Source: JBOFSQ01 sp051651625 (GTDB taxonomy: Bacteria > Planctomycetota > Planctomycetia > Pirellulales > Thermoguttaceae). Taken from it: 64,000 bases of DNA. Made by a program: the position numbers and the translations under genes. Position 1 is the stretch's first letter, and every line of letters starts with the position of its first letter. The notes beneath the pieces were generated by a model that was not told where the DNA came from, ran no database searches, and saw only the letters and a list, made by a program, of their open reading frames with translations. Where the stretch lies: positions 10,557-74,556 of the forward strand of contig JBOFSQ010000070.1 in the NCBI GenBank assembly GCA_051651625.1. The letters run 5' to 3'. Positions 8,104 through 17,038 of the stretch are shown piece by piece.

Positions 8104-9546
8104 ATGTCTACCCAAATCGAGCAATCGCCGCTGCGCACACATTCACACGCACCGTCCGTCCCAGTGTCGCCGCGCGCACACGAAACGTCGCACACGCACG
8201 CAAACTCGCGTGCAAACGAACATACTCCAGCGCATCGGCACGTCGTTCCCACACCGCCAAAAACAACGCCGGTTGCTGCGAAACCGATCCTCGCCGTCGA
8301 GGGACTGATCAAAGTTTATGGGAAACGGCGCGTCGTCGATGGCGTTAGTTTTCACGTCAACGCAGGTGAAGTTGTCGGACTACTCGGCCCAAACGGTGCG
8401 GGAAAGACGACAAGTTTTCGGATGACCTGCGGACTCATCAAGACCAACGGTGGCGTCGTCTATCTCGGCGGACAAGATGTCACTCACTTCCCGATGTACC
8501 GCCGCAGTCTTGATGGCGGAATGGGTTACCTTCCGCAGGCCGAGAGCGTGTTTCGCAATTTGTCGGTGCAAGACAATCTTCTCAGCGTGATGGAGCTTCT
8601 CGGCGTATCGCGCCCGAAACGAAACGCACGCTGCGAAGACCTGCTCGAAAAGTTTCACCTCACCCACCTCCGCCGCAACCTCGGCGGCGGACTCTCCGGC
8701 GGCGAACGACGACGACTCGAAATCGCACGCGCACTGGTCTCGTCGCCAAAAATTATCCTACTCGACGAACCGTTTGCAAACATCGACCCGATTACCGTTC
8801 ACGGCATTCAAGACATCATCCGTCAACTTTCACGCGACGGGATTGCGATTCTCATCACCGACCACCAAGTCCGCGAGACGCTGCAAATCACGCAGCGCGG
8901 TTACATTATTCGTTCTGGTCAAGTTCTCTGTCACGGTACACCTGAAGAGATTCTCGCCAACGAAGAAGCACGCAAAGTCTACTTCGGTAACGACGTTGGT
9001 GTGAACGAAATTGTCGGCAACAAAAAGACAACGCACACGACAACACACACGAAACCGCATCATTCGCCGTCGCCACCAGTGCCGCCATCTCCGCCGCCAG
9101 CACCGAAACCGCAGCCGCGTGATGTCGTCGTCGCGCAAGAAGTGGGCGGGCACGAACCGCACGGCCCGCATCGGAGTCCGCATAGCGCAGCGCACGATTT
9201 GTACGACGCTGGCGACGCACTCCGCGACATACTCAACCACGGCGGAAGACCGACACACAGCGCACACCCCGCCGCAACGCACACACATCATACTGCGACG
9301 CACGCAGCCCCGCGTCCGCCGCGTGTTCCGTCGCACACGTCGCACGAAGATTTCGCCGAAGAACACCGTCAGCCGAATCGTTCGGAGCATCGTCCGGCGG
9401 CACCGTTACCACCGCGCGTTGCGCACAACTTGTACGCGGCGCGAAACGCAGTCGCCGCAACGCCAGTGCCGCAACCGGCATACGATACGCTCGACGAAAA
9501 ACCATCGTTCTGGGGGAACGTTCACCGATTTCTCTGGGGCGGGTGA
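8104..9546 (+). CDS. lptB: LptB-type ABC transporter ATP-binding protein with His/Pro-rich extensions
   Basis: 480 aa. An N-terminal His/Ala/Pro-rich stretch (1-60) precedes a complete ABC domain (about 62-302): Walker A GPNGAGKTT (95-103), Q-loop GYLPQ, signature LSGGERRRLEIARAL (197-211), Walker B IILLDEP and switch His (ITDHQ). The LPS-type features GLIKTNGG, FRNLSVQDNL and GTPEEIL match LptB, the cytoplasmic ATPase that drives lipopolysaccharide transport. Residues 303-480 form a roughly 175-residue tail rich in His, Pro, Ala and Thr, ending FWGNVHRFLWGG; ordinary LptB is about 240 aa. Start at the MSTQ ATG; no clear ribosome binding site is seen. Confidence 0.88.
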   Translation: MSTQIEQSPLRTHSHAPSVPVSPRAHETSHTHANSRANEHTPAHRHVVPTPPKTTPVAAKPILAVEGLIKVYGKRRVVDGVSFHVNAGEVVGLLGPNGAGKTTSFRMTCGLIKTNGGVVYLGGQDVTHFPMYRRSLDGGMGYLPQAESVFRNLSVQDNLLSVMELLGVSRPKRNARCEDLLEKFHLTHLRRNLGGGLSGGERRRLEIARALVSSPKIILLDEPFANIDPITVHGIQDIIRQLSRDGIAILITDHQVRETLQITQRGYIIRSGQVLCHGTPEEILANEEARKVYFGNDVGVNEIVGNKKTTHTTTHTKPHHSPSPPVPPSPPPAPKPQPRDVVVAQEVGGHEPHGPHRSPHSAAHDLYDAGDALRDILNHGGRPTHSAHPAATHTHHTATHAAPRPPRVPSHTSHEDFAEEHRQPNRSEHRPAAPLPPRVAHNLYAARNAVAATPVPQPAYDTLDEKPSFWGNVHRFLWGG

Positions 9547-9643
9547 GCGAACACAAGAGCCTCTACTCCAGTCCGCTAACAAACCCTCTTCGCGCTTTCA
9601 TGTGCAAAAAAGGTGTCCGTTTACGGATTGGAGTGGCAACGTT

Positions 9644-9777
9644 AGGTAGGTGCGGGATTTATACCTCCCGCACACGCGACTTACGTCGCGCAAGAAGTGC
9701 GATTTGTCCCCAAACTTCAGCGGTGTTTGTGAGTATACAAACACCGTTCGACGGGTGTGTAAACCCGTCGCCTACCT
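9644..9777 (+). other. Four-hairpin multibranched structured element
   Basis: AGGTAGG (9644-9650) pairs with CCTACCT (9771-9777) and encloses four perfect hairpins: an 8-bp stem GTGCGGGA/TCCCGCAC (9650-9673), CGCGAC/GTCGCG (9675-9690), a 10-bp stem CGGTGTTTGT/ACAAACACCG (9721-9746) and CGACGGGT/ACCCGTCG (9749-9770). It ends 56 bp before the sigma-like gene. It could be a structured 5' UTR, a small RNA or a palindromic mobile repeat; strand is undetermined. Confidence 0.65.
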
Positions 9778-9833
9778 TGCGATTCAAAATTAACCGTGAA
9801 TACTTACCTCAAAACAACAGGAGTGGCTTCACA

Positions 9834-10130
9834 ATGGACGAAGAGATTGTGTATTGCTGTTTAACATCGGCCCCGCGTGGGTGGGAAGATTTGGTTGACC
9901 GCATTCTCGGCGTGGTCTTTCACGTTGTAGACCACACCGCAGCGGCGCGGCAAGTGATCCTCTCACCAACGCAGCGCGACGCGATCAGTGCCGATGTCTT
10001 CGCAGCACTGCGGCACGACAACTGTCGCCTTCTACGACAATATCGCGGACGCAGTCGCCTGACGACATACATTGTCGTCGTCGCCCGCCGAATCGTAATT
10101 CGGCTACTGATGAACCACACGGCATCGTAG
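9834..10130 (+). CDS. Sigma-70 region-2-like protein, short
   Basis: 98 aa; ATG at 9834 preceded by AGGAGTGG. The protein reads like the N-terminal half of a planctomycete ECF sigma factor: an initial GWEDLVDRILG helix, SPTQRDAISADVFAALRHDN in place of the usual acidic DxxQExF segment, and RGRSRLTTYIVVVARRIVIRLL corresponding to the region 2.3/2.4 promoter-melting helix. No region 4 follows; the frame closes with a stop and the convergent gene begins 35 bp later. It may be an anti-sigma-like decoy, an RNAP-binding fragment or a decayed sigma factor. The function is unproven. Confidence 0.65.
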   Translation: MDEEIVYCCLTSAPRGWEDLVDRILGVVFHVVDHTAAARQVILSPTQRDAISADVFAALRHDNCRLLRQYRGRSRLTTYIVVVARRIVIRLLMNHTAS

Positions 10131-10165
10131 ACCGGTCGAAAAAACGAGCGGCGTTATTGTTCTGT

Positions 10166-11152
10166 TCATCCGGTACTTGTGTAATTCCACAGATGACGCA
10201 GATAACACCGGTACTCTTCAAGCGAGACGCCGGGAGGCGTTTGGTGATCAACGCTCGGCAAGAAACCGCCTCGCTGCATTACTGGTACCAGTCGTTTGAA
10301 CTCGTTCTCAATCGCCGCTTCTCCTTGGTTCATCACCATTTTGTTGTAGTGTCCGATCATCAGCAGCGACGGATACTGCTCGCGTAACTTCGCCGCGTCA
10401 ACATTTGCTTGACGCTCCAGCGGTAAGACGCCTTGCACTCCTTCACGCAAAAGCCACGGCACCATCAGTGTCACGTCGCCATCGGTGTCGGCGAAGATGA
10501 ATGTGTTCATCTCTTGAAGCCGCGGAACGATCTGGCGATAATAAGGCGCGACAAACTCGTTGTAGACCGCTTCAGAAATCATCGGGCCGTGATTGTACGA
10601 CATGTCTTCGGCTATTGTGACGAATGTCGGTCGTCCTATGCGGGCAACGGCGTCGATGATTTTGAGATTGAACTCGACAAGATCGCTGTTGATTTGGTGA
10701 ATCAGTTCGGGCTGGTCGTAGTAAGCGAGACAGATTTTTGAGAACCCCATCAGCGTTCGCGGGAACCAGAAGAACCCTTCAATCGTCATCCAAACGACCG
10801 CCTCGCCGCGACTCTGACGTTCAAACCATGCCCGCATCGACTCAATCGCCGCAGTGTGGTCTGGAAAGAGTTGAGGCCGAATGCGAAGATAGTCGTCCAT
10901 TGTGGAGACGATTCCTTCGACGTGATGCTGAACAGCTTCAATAGTTGGATCGGTCGTCGAGAACCAGAACTGCTGGTACGGGTCGAGATTGAAGTAGTCG
11001 GCGATTTCGAAGACGGTGGTGAGGTGTTCTGGCAACCCTTCCTTTTTCCAGCGCGCAATCGTCTCGTCCCACCACATCGCCCACTCAAAACGCGGTAAGC
11101 GATCAATGCTCTGAAAACTCATCAATGCACGAAAACGTTCAACGTGATTCAT
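10166..11152 (-). CDS. Uroporphyrinogen decarboxylase-fold protein
   Basis: 328 aa with the URO-D/methyltransferase TIM-barrel pattern: N-terminal MNHVERFRALMSFQSIDRLPRFEWA, a central IAEDMSYNHGPMIS segment and FIFADTDGDVTLMVPWLLREGVQGVLPLE. Members in planctomycete sugar loci lack the Arg/Asp set of true heme-pathway HemE and have no demonstrated substrate; relatives include corrinoid methyltransferases (MtaA/CmuA), but the Zn-binding Cys motif of those is not seen here. Its ATG overlaps the GH106 stop codon (ATGA), so it is translationally coupled to that enzyme and may process a sugar- or methyl-derived product. Confidence 0.85.
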   Translation of the reverse strand: MNHVERFRALMSFQSIDRLPRFEWAMWWDETIARWKKEGLPEHLTTVFEIADYFNLDPYQQFWFSTTDPTIEAVQHHVEGIVSTMDDYLRIRPQLFPDHTAAIESMRAWFERQSRGEAVVWMTIEGFFWFPRTLMGFSKICLAYYDQPELIHQINSDLVEFNLKIIDAVARIGRPTFVTIAEDMSYNHGPMISEAVYNEFVAPYYRQIVPRLQEMNTFIFADTDGDVTLMVPWLLREGVQGVLPLERQANVDAAKLREQYPSLLMIGHYNKMVMNQGEAAIENEFKRLVPVMQRGGFLPSVDHQTPPGVSLEEYRCYLRHLWNYTSTG

Positions 11153-14100
11153 TCTTCAACCCACAATTCTACTGGCCCAGTGAGTCCGCTTTCTACGAGC
11201 GGAGTATCGGGCATGAGGCGTTTGATGTTCGTTTTGGTTCGGCGTTCCGCAGCCGGAAGTTTTGCGTCGCCGATAACACGATTCGCCCAGTGATTGACAA
11301 CCGTAATCTCCAAACGGTTCCCTTGAGGCTTGATCGCGGAAGTAACGTCCAGTTCAAATGGACGTGCCCAAACTGTGCCGAGTGTCTCGCCGTTGAGCCG
11401 AACCTCTGCCATCTCTGCAACATTTCCAAGCCGCAATAAAACACGCGACCGCTGCGACTCTTTCGGGAAATCAAACGTGTAGTGATACGTCGCCGGTCCG
11501 CTGTAATACTTGATCCGTTCGTCGGTGTGCGTGTTCCACGGAATCAGTTTTGGCATATCGACCGACGCAGGGCCACCCCACGTTTCGTCAAAATTGACGC
11601 GCCACGAACCGTCCAATGTCGAGACATGTTTTATCGCCGGTTTGTTCGTTGTCGAGACCCCGTTTTGATTTTTCGGTATCGCTTCGCGGAACACAACAAA
11701 GAACGAACCATAAGGAGCAAAGTCGAGTGGTATCTGCGTCGTCTCGCCTTCTTGCGTGAACGCGGTCGCTTTTCGCCGTGTTCCGGTGAGCGGGTCCCAA
11801 AGCTCCGGTTGTTGACCTGTAACGCGAAATGCACACACAGCTTGGTCGGGATTCGCGGAAAGGTTCGCAACAAAATAGACGTGCGCCGCCACACCGCTTT
11901 CGAGATCGGCAGGAGCGGTGCCGACCGCTTTAGGCGACCACTCGGCAAACGGTTTAAGCTGTACGTCGTTGAGTTGATTCGTGTAGACAATACGATGGAT
12001 AGAATCAATTCGCGGCTTCTCATTCGTTCCGCTGACGCGCTCGAAGTCTTGCGGTACGCCGTCTTGCACGAGCACTTCGCGTGCGGTCTGTCCCCAAATG
12101 ACACGCCCTTTGCCGACGTTGCGAACGCCTCGCTCGGTCGTTTCATTTCCCCACAATTGCTCCGACAGTGATTGAACCTCGCTGTCGATTTGTGCGTCGG
12201 CGGAAAGACCGGTTGCGCGGTGCGGTTTGGGACCGATGACAGTCAGTCCGTCGTTCACGACCCAACTTGCGATCTTACGCAAAACTGCGGGGGAAATACT
12301 CGTTCGCGGTGGCAAAACGAGAACGCGATACGAAAGCCCGTCTGGCAGCACAATCATTCCATCGCGCACCGACACCCGCTCCAACATCACTTCCTCGGTT
12401 GCTACGTCGTAATCGTATCCGGGGAGCGACTGCGCCGTATTCACCCACTTCATTTGTGTAAAGTTCGGGACGTTTTCACCGTAAAACTCAAGCGCATCGG
12501 CAACGAACAGACCTTGCTGGAGCAAGAACTGGGAACGGTTGATATAACGGAGAAAGTCTTCGGACTTTTGAAAAACGAAATCGTTGGGATTGAAGTGCGT
12601 ACCCGCAAAGTATTCTTGCCCCGGCATCCCCATTTCCGCTGGCGACGATGTGAAGGCGTGCCACACTAATAGATTCATCCCTTCACACAACGCTTGATCG
12701 AACGAAGGTTTGAGATTGTCGCTGAACGATTCTTGCCAGTGCATACCGATGTTGGTGAATCCTTCGGCGGGAATGATGCGGCGTCCGTAGGTGTGCGCGG
12801 CGGTGGCGGGTTGTTTGAGAAAGAAGCGGTTTATGTCACCAACGCGGTGTCGCGGTGACCAACTCCAAAACTCCGACATCGGCAAATCATTGAGTCCCAA
12901 AAATTGTAGCGAGTCCATCGGCCCCGCGTGCGGCCCACCCGATTCAGGATGAATCCCGATGTCGCTACGAGCCGCAAGTTCCTTCATTTGTCCGTAGTGG
13001 TTGTCGCGGATGCAGTCGGCAATGGTGCGGCGAAAATCGTTCAAAAACCGGTTTGAGCGTTCACGACTTTCTACGATGTAACCAGCAACCACGGGAAGGT
13101 ATGGTGTGAGATCGTAAAGGCGTCTGCGGCGAAACTCGTCGTCGAAACCGGCAGTCCAATTCATTCCGCCAGCTTCCCAGCTATCGGTGTGAATGTAACG
13201 CAACACTTTGCCCGCGAGTGGCCCCGCATCGTCGATGAGTGGCTTGACGATCTCTTGCCAGTAAATTGCAAGTGCATCTTTGCTGAGATAATCAATCGTA
13301 AACCCTTGCCACTTTCCACTCGACGTTGAAACGTGAGAGCCTGATTGCGTGTAGCCAAACCGCAAAATTTGCCATTCGCCATCGGGGACATCCCAGATGA
13401 TTTGGTTGTCGGCGGAAATCTTGGCGTCAATACGTCGAATGTCGGACAGTGCCAAAACGGGTTCGCCCGGAATCTCTGGCTCGTCGAGAACATACGGAAG
13501 GCAATCTGGCGCAGACCAGCTCGCTTCGCGGTCGGCGATTTTAATAGGGTAATCTTTGAGCGGTGTTTTGGCTTGCTGTGCGCCGCTGACAGTCTTCGCT
13601 CCGTCTAACAGCGACAATTCCGCGACCTGTACATTTCTCGGTGACGCTGGAAACTGCGGATCGAACGACGATGTGAACGTCAATCGAAATCCGCGTGAGG
13701 TTACGCGGTCAAACTTAAGACGCATCTCTTTGTCTGCCGGACACGCGAAGTCGCAGACTTTCTTCCACGTCTTGCCGTCTTCTTGCAAGACTTCTAGCAC
13801 GCCATTTTTCGGAGAATATCCCGGTCGTCCGGTGAGTGCAATAGTATCGGCGGCGACCGGTTTTTCAAACGTCATCGCAAGCCAAACGGGCGACGATGCG
13901 GAAACGGGGTTCTTCGGATCATTGCCGCCGGAGACCCAAAACGATTCGGTGCGTCCATCGCACGCGAGCGTCGGCGGAAAATCTTTTTGCGACGAACTTG
14001 CCGCAATCGTCACTGGCGCAGTGTCGGTCTTTGTTTGAGAGACGCGGAACGCAATCAGCGCGACATCTTGATAAAAACCGTTCACCTTCTTTGGCGTTGG

Positions 14101-14586
14101 CAACGTGATTTTTGCCTTCGGTTTTGGGCCGCTCACGACGGTCTCTGTCCAAACGGCGTGTTTTGCAGCGTGTTCGGGCGTGATTGTTGGCCCGCCGAGA
14201 TTCCAGCCGCTTTGAATGTTGAGACTGATCGAAAGTCCGAGACGGTCGGCTTCGCGCAGTGTGTGCTTATAGAGTTCGCGCCATTCGGGCGAGGCGAAAG
14301 TCGGGCCTGCGGGGACTTTGTCGTTCCCATCTTGCGAGGCACCGTCGGCGTCGAAGAGAACGGCACCGCCAATTCCTTGCTGCTTCATCCCTTCGAGGTC
14401 TTTGGTGATCGATTCCTCGGTGACATTCCCATTGAGCCACCACCAGTACGCCCAACTCTTCGCACTATCTGGCGGCGTTGTAAAACCTGCCACAAGTGGA
14501 TCAGAAATCGGCGCAACATTTTGACCGCTAACAAACGGCGCGAGAGACAAAAGAACGACCGCACCAGCGAGAACAAGACGAGACAT
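11149..14586 (-). CDS. GH106-type alpha-L-rhamnosidase, secreted
   Basis: 1145 aa. Signal peptide MSRLVLAGAVVLLSLAPFVSG, then the family opening FTTPPDSAKSWAYWWWLNGNVT with DLEGMKQQGIGGAVLFD, characteristic of GH106. Later segments include a sugar-binding-like beta domain (about 190-320), the barrel region with IHTDSWEAGGMNWT and PAEGFTNIGMHWQ, and a C-terminal GH2-type jelly roll (YHYTFDFPKESQRSRVLLRLGNV ... VRLNGETLGTVWARPF). GH106 enzymes cleave terminal alpha-L-rhamnose from pectic or algal polymers. A GGAGGT ribosome binding site precedes the ATG. It lies 23 bp after the BNR_4 gene and overlaps the URO-D-fold gene, so the three are probably one operon. Confidence 0.88.
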   Translation of the reverse strand: MSRLVLAGAVVLLSLAPFVSGQNVAPISDPLVAGFTTPPDSAKSWAYWWWLNGNVTEESITKDLEGMKQQGIGGAVLFDADGASQDGNDKVPAGPTFASPEWRELYKHTLREADRLGLSISLNIQSGWNLGGPTITPEHAAKHAVWTETVVSGPKPKAKITLPTPKKVNGFYQDVALIAFRVSQTKTDTAPVTIAASSSQKDFPPTLACDGRTESFWVSGGNDPKNPVSASSPVWLAMTFEKPVAADTIALTGRPGYSPKNGVLEVLQEDGKTWKKVCDFACPADKEMRLKFDRVTSRGFRLTFTSSFDPQFPASPRNVQVAELSLLDGAKTVSGAQQAKTPLKDYPIKIADREASWSAPDCLPYVLDEPEIPGEPVLALSDIRRIDAKISADNQIIWDVPDGEWQILRFGYTQSGSHVSTSSGKWQGFTIDYLSKDALAIYWQEIVKPLIDDAGPLAGKVLRYIHTDSWEAGGMNWTAGFDDEFRRRRLYDLTPYLPVVAGYIVESRERSNRFLNDFRRTIADCIRDNHYGQMKELAARSDIGIHPESGGPHAGPMDSLQFLGLNDLPMSEFWSWSPRHRVGDINRFFLKQPATAAHTYGRRIIPAEGFTNIGMHWQESFSDNLKPSFDQALCEGMNLLVWHAFTSSPAEMGMPGQEYFAGTHFNPNDFVFQKSEDFLRYINRSQFLLQQGLFVADALEFYGENVPNFTQMKWVNTAQSLPGYDYDVATEEVMLERVSVRDGMIVLPDGLSYRVLVLPPRTSISPAVLRKIASWVVNDGLTVIGPKPHRATGLSADAQIDSEVQSLSEQLWGNETTERGVRNVGKGRVIWGQTAREVLVQDGVPQDFERVSGTNEKPRIDSIHRIVYTNQLNDVQLKPFAEWSPKAVGTAPADLESGVAAHVYFVANLSANPDQAVCAFRVTGQQPELWDPLTGTRRKATAFTQEGETTQIPLDFAPYGSFFVVFREAIPKNQNGVSTTNKPAIKHVSTLDGSWRVNFDETWGGPASVDMPKLIPWNTHTDERIKYYSGPATYHYTFDFPKESQRSRVLLRLGNVAEMAEVRLNGETLGTVWARPFELDVTSAIKPQGNRLEITVVNHWANRVIGDAKLPAAERRTKTNIKRLMPDTPLVESGLTGPVELWVEE

Positions 14587-14609
14587 TTGCAGACCTCCAG
14601 AAGTTTTTG

Positions 14610-15926
14610 TTAACGAGAAGATTTCGTAGACATTTTTAGCATTGCAGGTTCCGGTGCGGGAACTGTTGGCGGTCGATCACGGTTCGCGGGAAGCGTGTCC
14701 CAAGTGAACGTGTAAACGACGTTACCACCACGGACTGTGCTGCTATGATGACGCATCACCACACTTTCTTCACGAACAGCGTTGCTCACTTTTGGCTTGG
14801 CGGTAAGCGGCTCAAGTATCGGGCGAAGTGTTTCGGCATCCAGTATCCACGTCCCAGAACCGTACTTGATGTGTTCCCAGCTTTGTTGCAAACGCCCATC
14901 GGATCGCACCGTCACGCCTGAAGCATTCACTTCCATACCGATAGTTCCGCCGCCGCGAAAGTCCCAGCGATACTGCCAGTCGGACGTTTGATAATGTTTC
15001 CAACCGTCCTTTTCAAGACGCGAGTTGATTACTTGAAAGTTCCCCGCATCGTCATACTTTGAGTGCGTCAAGATAACGCGACCTTGGGGATCGAAACCGA
15101 TTCGCTGGAAGGAGTTCAAGAGACCTCCTTGTGCGGGAACGGCGTCAACGACTTCGCTATTGTCGAGTGTGATCGGGATTGGTTGCGGTTTGCCGTCGCT
15201 GCGTTCCCAGTTTCGCAAGTCGGCACTGCGAGCGTAACAGAGGTCGTGATTGGTCGCGCAGTCACCGGTATCACGCCACACCCAACAGAGATGGAAATAA
15301 CCGTCTTGCCCGCGACTTGGCCCGGTAAAGTAGGCGTTCATCAATCCTTGACCATCGAAGAGCGGTTTGTCGAGGAGACGTGACCATGTTTTCGATGGGG
15401 CGTCGTAGACATTCCAAAATTGATTCCCGTTTCCGCTACCACCATCGCGGTAAGTGAAAAGGAGTCGCTGCTCGTTATCGAAGAGAAACCGAGGGTACGT
15501 TACTCGTTTTTCCTCGGTGCCAACCATTTTGTGAACCGGTTTGACCGAGGCAATATCGCACGGCTTGTCCGCCCGAAAATAGACGAGCGGTACGCCGTGC
15601 ATGTTGCCGGAGACGTGCAAGAAGTCGTTGCTATCGAATTGGATGGTGACGTAGTTGTGAGAATCCCAGCCGATTTTTGAATCGAGCGTCTGGAACTGCC
15701 AGCGTGGCGACTCCGTTCCCGCCCCTGCTCGTTCGCTTTTACCGAGCGTCATCATCTGGTTCTCATCATAAAACGCAACGTAGATCGCGTCTTTGTGATA
15801 GAGAAAATCAAACCCAACCGGATGCCCCGACCAAACCAGATGCACGCTTTCGTCTGCAACTGCAACGCCGTGCGTGACAAGTGTTACAAACAACAGAACA
15901 ACGCCACAAAGTAAAGAACGTAACAC
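14610..15926 (-). CDS. Secreted BNR_4 repeat protein, possible polysaccharide lyase
   Basis: 438 aa from a GTG placed 8 nt after GGAGG; a TTG further upstream is open but lies before that ribosome binding site. Signal peptide VLRSLLCGVVLLFVTLVTHGVAVA. The body resembles BNR repeat family PF15892: GWDSHNYVTIQFDSNDFLHVSGNMHGVPLVYFRA, TYPRFLFDNEQRLLFTYRDGGSGNGNQFWNVYD and FHLCWVWRDTG. Several BNR_4 proteins are ulvan lyases (PL24/PL25-type), which act on rhamnose-containing sulfated polymers; the neighbouring rhamnosidase makes that attractive, but the lyase activity is inferred. The lipoprotein gene upstream ends 29 bp before this start. Confidence 0.8.
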   Translation of the reverse strand: MLRSLLCGVVLLFVTLVTHGVAVADESVHLVWSGHPVGFDFLYHKDAIYVAFYDENQMMTLGKSERAGAGTESPRWQFQTLDSKIGWDSHNYVTIQFDSNDFLHVSGNMHGVPLVYFRADKPCDIASVKPVHKMVGTEEKRVTYPRFLFDNEQRLLFTYRDGGSGNGNQFWNVYDAPSKTWSRLLDKPLFDGQGLMNAYFTGPSRGQDGYFHLCWVWRDTGDCATNHDLCYARSADLRNWERSDGKPQPIPITLDNSEVVDAVPAQGGLLNSFQRIGFDPQGRVILTHSKYDDAGNFQVINSRLEKDGWKHYQTSDWQYRWDFRGGGTIGMEVNASGVTVRSDGRLQQSWEHIKYGSGTWILDAETLRPILEPLTAKPKVSNAVREESVVMRHHSSTVRGGNVVYTFTWDTLPANRDRPPTVPAPEPAMLKMSTKSSR

Positions 15927-15955
15927 GGCATAAACCTCCAAAGCGAAAGACAAAT

Positions 15956-16363
15956 CTACTTCTGCGGAGGCGTTACTTTAATGTCGAACGTGTTTCCGTC
16001 AACGGGTACCTTACAGGTCAAACCTGAAGTTTCCGTTGACTCAAACTTCTTGTTGATGAAAGAGGTGTACCCGCCAGAGTCTTTTGTCTCACCGGCACCG
16101 GTGATGTAAACTTGGTAATCGCCGGGTGGAATACCATCTTTCATGTCGAGTGTTCCGACTGTATAAGTTCCATCGGCTTGAATGTCACCGGTGGACTGGA
16201 AGCCTCCGTTCACGAAAACAACGTAGCCGCAGTGTAGCGGTTTGCCGTCTTCAAACGTCACCTTGCCGCCGAGTGGCTTGAACTTGCTACCGCAACCGAT
16301 AACAACACAAAGCACCAATCCGACTACACAGAAATATCTTGCTCTCAAGTAACCATTTTTCAT
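15956..16363 (-). CDS. Small lipoprotein with transthyretin-like domain
   Basis: 135 aa from the ATG following GGAG; an earlier in-frame ATG lacks a ribosome binding site. Lipobox-like VLCVVIGCGSK places the lipidated Cys at about residue 20. The rest is a beta-rich fold with GGKVTFEDGKPL, ADGTYTVGTLDMKDGIPPGDYQVYI and a C-terminal FDIKVTPP, as in planctomycete carboxypeptidase-regulatory-like lipoproteins. It lies directly upstream of the BNR_4 gene and downstream of a similar lipoprotein and two DUF1559 genes. The molecular role is unknown; an envelope-surface partner of the DUF1559 proteins is an inference from recurrent pairing. Confidence 0.8.
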   Translation of the reverse strand: MKNGYLRARYFCVVGLVLCVVIGCGSKFKPLGGKVTFEDGKPLHCGYVVFVNGGFQSTGDIQADGTYTVGTLDMKDGIPPGDYQVYITGAGETKDSGGYTSFINKKFESTETSGLTCKVPVDGNTFDIKVTPPQK

Positions 16364-16593
16364 AAACCATCTCCTTTTGTTCGTTGTGACTGTTCGCAAT
16401 TTATTTCGTCATTCCCGCGAAAGCGGGAATCCATCAGGTAGAATGCGTGTGGTGTGTGGTTGGGAAAAATAAGAACACGAAGCGTAAGCGAGTGCCCGCA
16501 TCAGTGCGAGTGCAACGTCTACGAATGCCAACAGGATGTGTTCCCTCCGATGTGGGAATGACGGTGTCGGAATCAACCGTGAACGATTACCGT
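16364..16593. repeat. Repeat-containing gap
   Basis: Contains an ATTCCCGCGAAAGCGGGAAT hairpin (about 16411-16430, repeat family E) and an inverted copy of the CACTCGCTTACGCTTC repeat (16471-16496). The inverted pair GTGAACG / CGTTCAC (16579-16597) overlaps the stop codon of the upstream lipoprotein gene. Confidence 0.65.
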
Positions 16594-16995
16594 TCACTCC
16601 ACAAGCGCAATCTCCAAATCACTCGTCGCTTTCTCGACTTTGATAAGGTGCGTGGTGTTTTGTGGTGAGTATTTTTTGAGTAAAGCATCACGGAAGGGCT
16701 GCTTAGGGAGCGTCGCCAGCGGGTTGGCGGCGATAGAAACTTTGTGCTCACCAACCTGCGCACCTTTCCGGTCTTCAGTGTACATCATCGTGAACGAACC
16801 ATCGTCCTTGACTTCTGCGGTACTCATACGTCCATCGCCAGTCGGCGCGAGTGTAAGCAAAACGCCATGAACCGGCTGGCCGCCACACGTCAACTTCCCA
16901 GAAACGGCGACGACTTGAAACTTGTCGCTATTCGTACAACCGGTAACGATGCACAAAGTTGTTAGAGCAAAGAGTGCGAGAATTTGTTTTTTCAT
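16594..16995 (-). CDS. Small lipoprotein with transthyretin-like domain
   Basis: 133 aa from MKKQILALFALTTLCIVTGC, a clear signal and lipobox (Cys about 20). A longer in-frame start would run into element C and is rejected. The mature part begins VVAVSGKLTCGGQPVHGVLLTLAP, continues with DDGSFTMMYTEDRKGAQVGEHKVSIA and ends with a charged strand, typical of the planctomycete carboxypeptidase-regulatory-like lipoprotein family. It sits between DUF1559 genes (upstream) and the second lipoprotein (downstream) on the same strand. No strong ribosome binding site is visible. Function unknown. Confidence 0.78.
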   Translation of the reverse strand: MKKQILALFALTTLCIVTGCTNSDKFQVVAVSGKLTCGGQPVHGVLLTLAPTGDGRMSTAEVKDDGSFTMMYTEDRKGAQVGEHKVSIAANPLATLPKQPFRDALLKKYSPQNTTHLIKVEKATSDLEIALVE

Positions 16996-17038
16996 GGTGC
17001 AAATGGGGTGTTGATGGTGTTGACGGAAGTATGTTTTA

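Noticed and set aside
9644..9777. Cloverleaf-like shape that could be a tRNA
   Set aside because: It is far too long, has four large hairpins, and has neither the conserved T-arm and D-arm bases nor a CCA end.
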